From Mycobacterium kansasii ATCC 12478 (GTDB lineage: Bacteria > Actinomycetota > Actinomycetes > Mycobacteriales > Mycobacteriaceae): a stretch of DNA of 64,000 nucleotides. The notes below the pieces were generated by a model. It searched no databases. It was not told the DNA's origin and worked only from the letters and a program-made list of their open reading frames with translations. This document shows, in pieces, positions 61,416 through 64,000 of the stretch (its first letter is position 1; each line of letters starts with the position of its first letter). The stretch lies in the NCBI RefSeq assembly GCF_000157895.3, contig NC_022663.1, forward strand, positions 992,001-1,056,000, written 5' to 3'. A program made the translations under genes and the position numbers.

Positions 61416-63425
61416 ATGCGCATCGCTCGCCTGCTCGGCGTGGTTCTGACGGTCGTCACTGTGGGCCTCGCCGGAGGCGTGCTCCTGGCACCCCCCTCAG
61501 CCGCACAACCGCCGTTTCGGCTACCAGGCTATGTGACCGACAACGCCGGCGTGCTGAGCGGTTCTGATCGCGCCGAAGTCACATCGGCCATCAACGAGCT
61601 TTATGCCGATCGCCATATCCGGCTGTGGGTGGTCTACGTCGACAACTTCTCCGGGCAGAGCGCGATGAATTGGGGACAGAGCACTTTCCGGAGCAGCGAG
61701 CTGGGAAGCTATGACGCCCTGCTGGCCGTCGCCACCGTCGCCCGGTCCTATGTCTTCCTGGTGCCGTCCACCGTTCCAGATGTCAGCGCCGGCCAGGTTG
61801 AAGAGCTTCGCCGGAATCAGATCGAACCCGCGCTGCGCAGCGGCGACTGGGGCGGTGCCGCTGTTGCGGCGGCCAACGGACTCAACAAGTCGCCCAGTTC
61901 GTCGGGCCGGGTGACATTGCTGGTGGCTCTGGGCGTCATCGTCGTCGCGGTGGTGATCCTGCTGGTGGTGACGCGTTACCGGGCCCGCCGCCGGCGCGCT
62001 GACGCGTTGGCCGCGGCACGACGCGTGGACCCCACCGATCAGCGGGCACTGGCCGCCGTGCCGCCGGACATCCTCGACGACTTGTCCCGGTCGATGGTGG
62101 TCGCTGTCGACAATGCGGTGCGCACCAGCTCCAACGAGCTCGCAGTGGCGATCGACGAGTTCGGCCAAGAGCGTACCGCGCCGTTCACCCGGGCCGTGGA
62201 CAACGCCAAAGCGGCTCTGGCCCAGGCGTTCAGCGTGCGCCAACAGCTTGACGACAGCGTTCCCGAGACACCGGCGCAACGGCGCGAGCTCTTGACCCGG
62301 GTCATCGTGTCGGCGGCGACGGCCGACCGCGAACTGGAGGCGCAGACGGAGGCCTTCGAGCAGCTGCGCGACTTGGTGATCAATGCCCCGTCCCGGCTGG
62401 ACATGCTGACCCAGCAATACGTCGAACTCACCACCCGCATTGCCCCCAGCCAGCAGCGGCTGGCCGAATTGCACGACGAATTCGGCGAGACGGCGCTGAC
62501 TTCCGTGGCTGGCAACGTCACCGCCGCCCAGGAACGACTGGTGTTCGCCGACCGCAACATCGGCATGGCACGTGAGCTGTCGACTCAAGCCGTCAGCGGC
62601 GGGCAATCAGGCTTGGTGGATGCCGTTCGCGCCGCTGAATCCGCGCTCGGACAGGCCCGTTCGCTACTCGACGCGGTAGACAGCGCCGCCGGTGACATCC
62701 GGCACGCCGTCACCGAGCTGCCGTCGGTCCTGGCTGATGTGACGGCGGGCATCAAGCAAGCCGACGAGCAACTGCAGAAGACACCGGGCAGCACGTCGGC
62801 ACACACCCGCGAACTCGTCGCCGCGCGGGATGCGGCCGCACAAGCCCTCGAAGAGTCCCGCAACACTCGCGGCACGGGCGTCGCCGATCCGCTCGGCACT
62901 TTTGCCCGGGTGAGCAAGGCCGGCGCGGATCTGGATCGGGTCTTGACCACCGTGGCTCAGGAGCAGGCCAACGCCGAGCGACTCAACCGTTCCTTCGAGC
63001 AGGCATTGTTCACCGCGGAGTCGCGGGTGCGCGCGGTGTCGGACTATATCGATACTCGTCGCGGCAGTATCGGGCCCGAAGCACGGACCCGGCTGGCCGA
63101 GGCGAAACGTCAGCTGCACGCCGCGCGTGACAAACGTTCGACCAACGTCACCGAAGCGGTCGGTCATGCCAATGCGGCATCGACGCTGGCAGCCAACGCC
63201 CAGGCGCTGGCCAACGCCGACGTGCAGGCGGCTCAGCGCGCCTACACCCGGCAGGGCGGCGACAATGCGGGAGCGATCCTCGGCGGCATCATTATCGGGA
63301 ACCTGCTCAGTGGGGGCCTGCGCGGCGGTTTCGGCGGCTGGAGCCCGACGTCGTTCGGTGGTTCTTCCAGCTCGTCCAGTGGCTCGTCCGGCGGCGGGTT
63401 CATGGGTGGCGGCGGGCGATTTTAG
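61416..63425 (+). CDS. Secreted or membrane TPM-domain protein
   Basis: A 669-residue protein matching Rv2345. A signal peptide (ARLLGVVLTVVTVGLAGGVL) is followed by a TPM phosphatase-like domain (about 30-160, DNAGVLSGSDRAEVTSAINE). A membrane helix lies near residues 168-188, then a long cytosolic coiled-coil region rich in charged residues (about 215-590), and a Gly/Ser tail ending FMGGGGRF. TPM-tailed proteins act in membrane protein turnover in other organisms. The start ATG 61416 is divergent from dgt. Confidence 0.85.
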   Translation: MRIARLLGVVLTVVTVGLAGGVLLAPPSAAQPPFRLPGYVTDNAGVLSGSDRAEVTSAINELYADRHIRLWVVYVDNFSGQSAMNWGQSTFRSSELGSYDALLAVATVARSYVFLVPSTVPDVSAGQVEELRRNQIEPALRSGDWGGAAVAAANGLNKSPSSSGRVTLLVALGVIVVAVVILLVVTRYRARRRRADALAAARRVDPTDQRALAAVPPDILDDLSRSMVVAVDNAVRTSSNELAVAIDEFGQERTAPFTRAVDNAKAALAQAFSVRQQLDDSVPETPAQRRELLTRVIVSAATADRELEAQTEAFEQLRDLVINAPSRLDMLTQQYVELTTRIAPSQQRLAELHDEFGETALTSVAGNVTAAQERLVFADRNIGMARELSTQAVSGGQSGLVDAVRAAESALGQARSLLDAVDSAAGDIRHAVTELPSVLADVTAGIKQADEQLQKTPGSTSAHTRELVAARDAAAQALEESRNTRGTGVADPLGTFARVSKAGADLDRVLTTVAQEQANAERLNRSFEQALFTAESRVRAVSDYIDTRRGSIGPEARTRLAEAKRQLHAARDKRSTNVTEAVGHANAASTLAANAQALANADVQAAQRAYTRQGGDNAGAILGGIIIGNLLSGGLRGGFGGWSPTSFGGSSSSSSGSSGGGFMGGGGRF

Positions 63426-63492
63426 GGCCCTTCTAGGGCTTGACTAGGGCTGGACCAGGACTGGACCAGGGCTGGACCCGCGAATCACAGCA

Positions 63493-63549
63493 CAAAAAAG
63501 TGCGCACACCTACGCACGAAGTATCAACTACCCGTGCGTAGGCGTGCGC
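63493..63549 (-). terminator. Intrinsic terminator for the esx pair
   Basis: A 17-bp inverted repeat with one mismatch (arms 63502-63518 and 63533-63549, a 14-base loop) is followed, read leftward, by CTTTTTTG. It lies about 70 bases after the esxO-type stop, and the stem could also serve the convergent TPM gene. Confidence 0.7.
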
Positions 63550-63620
63550 AATCAACCGTAGAGGCGGATTCCGGCTGCAATACGCAGCCGGAAACGCAAA
63601 CCTCTCAGATCCGGCAGAAG

Positions 63621-63905
63621 TCAGGCCCAGCTGGAGCCGACGGCGCTGTCGGTCTGTGCCATGTTGCTGCCGGCGGCCTGGACCTTCTGGCCGTGGGCGT
63701 TGGCCTGCTCGTAGATCACCTGGAAGTTGCGACCCAACTGGGTGATGAACTCCTGGCAAGCCACCGAACCGGCGCCGCCCCAGAAGTCGCCGGCAGCCAG
63801 CACATCGCGAACGATGGCCTGGTGCTCGGCCTCGAGCGACGCCGCCTGGGCACGAATCGTGGCGCCGTGGGCGTCGACATCGCCGAACTGGTAATTGATG
63901 GTCAT
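63621..63905 (-). CDS. esxO: WXG100 protein of the EsxO/EsxI/EsxL/EsxN/EsxV group
   Basis: A 94-residue helical hairpin protein with the WxG turn in AAGDFWGGAGSVACQEF (residues about 41-44) and the sequence pattern of the Mtb9.9 family (MTINYQFGDVDAHGATIRAQ). It corresponds to esxO (Rv2346c). It is exported by an ESX system, probably ESX-5, as a heterodimer with the EsxP-type partner encoded just upstream. CCTCCT on the plus strand before the start corresponds to a strong AGGAGG site. Confidence 0.93.
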   Translation of the reverse strand: MTINYQFGDVDAHGATIRAQAASLEAEHQAIVRDVLAAGDFWGGAGSVACQEFITQLGRNFQVIYEQANAHGQKVQAAGSNMAQTDSAVGSSWA

Positions 63906-63943
63906 TGGTCTTGTCCTCCTGAATCGAAGCTGTCGGGCCGGGG

Positions 63944-64000
63944 CTAGCTGCTGAGGATCTGCTGGGAGGCCTGCTCTTGCTGCTCGTAGTTGTTGGCGTC
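63944..64000 (-). CDS. esxP: EsxP/EsxJ-group WXG100 protein, C-terminal end (partial)
   Basis: The last 18 residues (DANNYEQQEQASQQILSS) and stop TAG of a QILSS-type ESX protein, running off the right edge. These proteins pair with the EsxO group, encoded immediately downstream here. The short fragment is diagnostic because the family is named for this C-terminus. Confidence 0.9.
   Translation of the reverse strand, partial: DANNYEQQEQASQQILSS

Overview
The window is a high-GC chromosomal segment from a mycobacterium, most likely a non-tuberculous species. From about 20 kb to the right edge, gene order follows the Mycobacterium tuberculosis Rv2313c-Rv2347c region as I remember it: pmbA/tldD pair, uspABC, Usp protein, rocE-like permease, cbiQ/ABC pair, marR, narK, lppP, malic enzyme, cysK, cysE, tRNA-Asn, dnaG, dgt, TPM protein, esxO/esxP. 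The esx pair, DUF732 protein, LppP family and DUF4395 protein all point to Mycobacterium.

Region 1 (1-16.5 kb) is accessory. It opens with the end of an MntA/HepT toxin-antitoxin pair and a truncated conserved gene. A tRNA with anticodon CAT sits directly against a tyrosine integrase. Next comes a pSAM2-type actinomycete integrative and conjugative element (AICE): int, xis, a RepSA-like HUH initiator, an FtsK/TraSA-like translocase broken by two frameshifts, a Pra-like protein and an XRE regulator. Its cargo (7435-9888) looks like a type VII secretion polymorphic-toxin cassette: an EspC-like protein with a YxxxD signal, an EspA-like N-terminal ORF, a proline-rich protein ending in a nuclease-like toxin domain, and a small probable immunity gene. 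The right side is a nested transposon. An IS3-family element (9890-14586) has been split inside orfB by a 3.35-kb serine-recombinase element of the Y4bDCBA type (10157-13501). The IS abuts a decayed second copy of the integrase. A VapBC pair closes the island.

Region 2 (16.8-30 kb) holds a P-type cation ATPase, two small exported proteins, an alpha-L-fucosidase, a lipoprotein, an AhpD-like protein, the PmbA/TldD-like proteins and the UspABC sugar importer. A 57-bp tandem repeat resembling a MIRU lies in the uspA/uspB overlap and lengthens UspB. A 20-bp tandem repeat lies downstream of uspC.

Region 3 (30-44 kb) holds a universal stress protein with an amino-acid permease, an ECF-like transporter (CbiQ plus a fused membrane/double-ATPase protein), a MarR regulator, an FHA-ABC protein with a degenerate ATP site, a VIT/CCC1 protein, an acyl-CoA dehydrogenase, NarK and LppP.

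Region 4 (44.4-57.5 kb) concerns nitrogen and sulfur assimilation: a single-chain nitrate reductase fused to a CysJ-like flavoprotein reductase, malic enzyme, then two divergent sulfur operons. The left-going one encodes a family 2A encapsulin shell and its cysteine-desulfurase cargo. The right-going one starts with a leaderless polycysteine peptide that should act as a cysteine-responsive attenuator, followed by a thioester-domain-like protein lacking its thioester cysteine, then cysK, cysE, a thioredoxin and a DUF4395 membrane protein.

Region 5 (57.5-64 kb) is housekeeping: tRNA-Asn, a small membrane protein, dnaG, dgt, a TPM-domain protein and the esxO/esxP-type pair.
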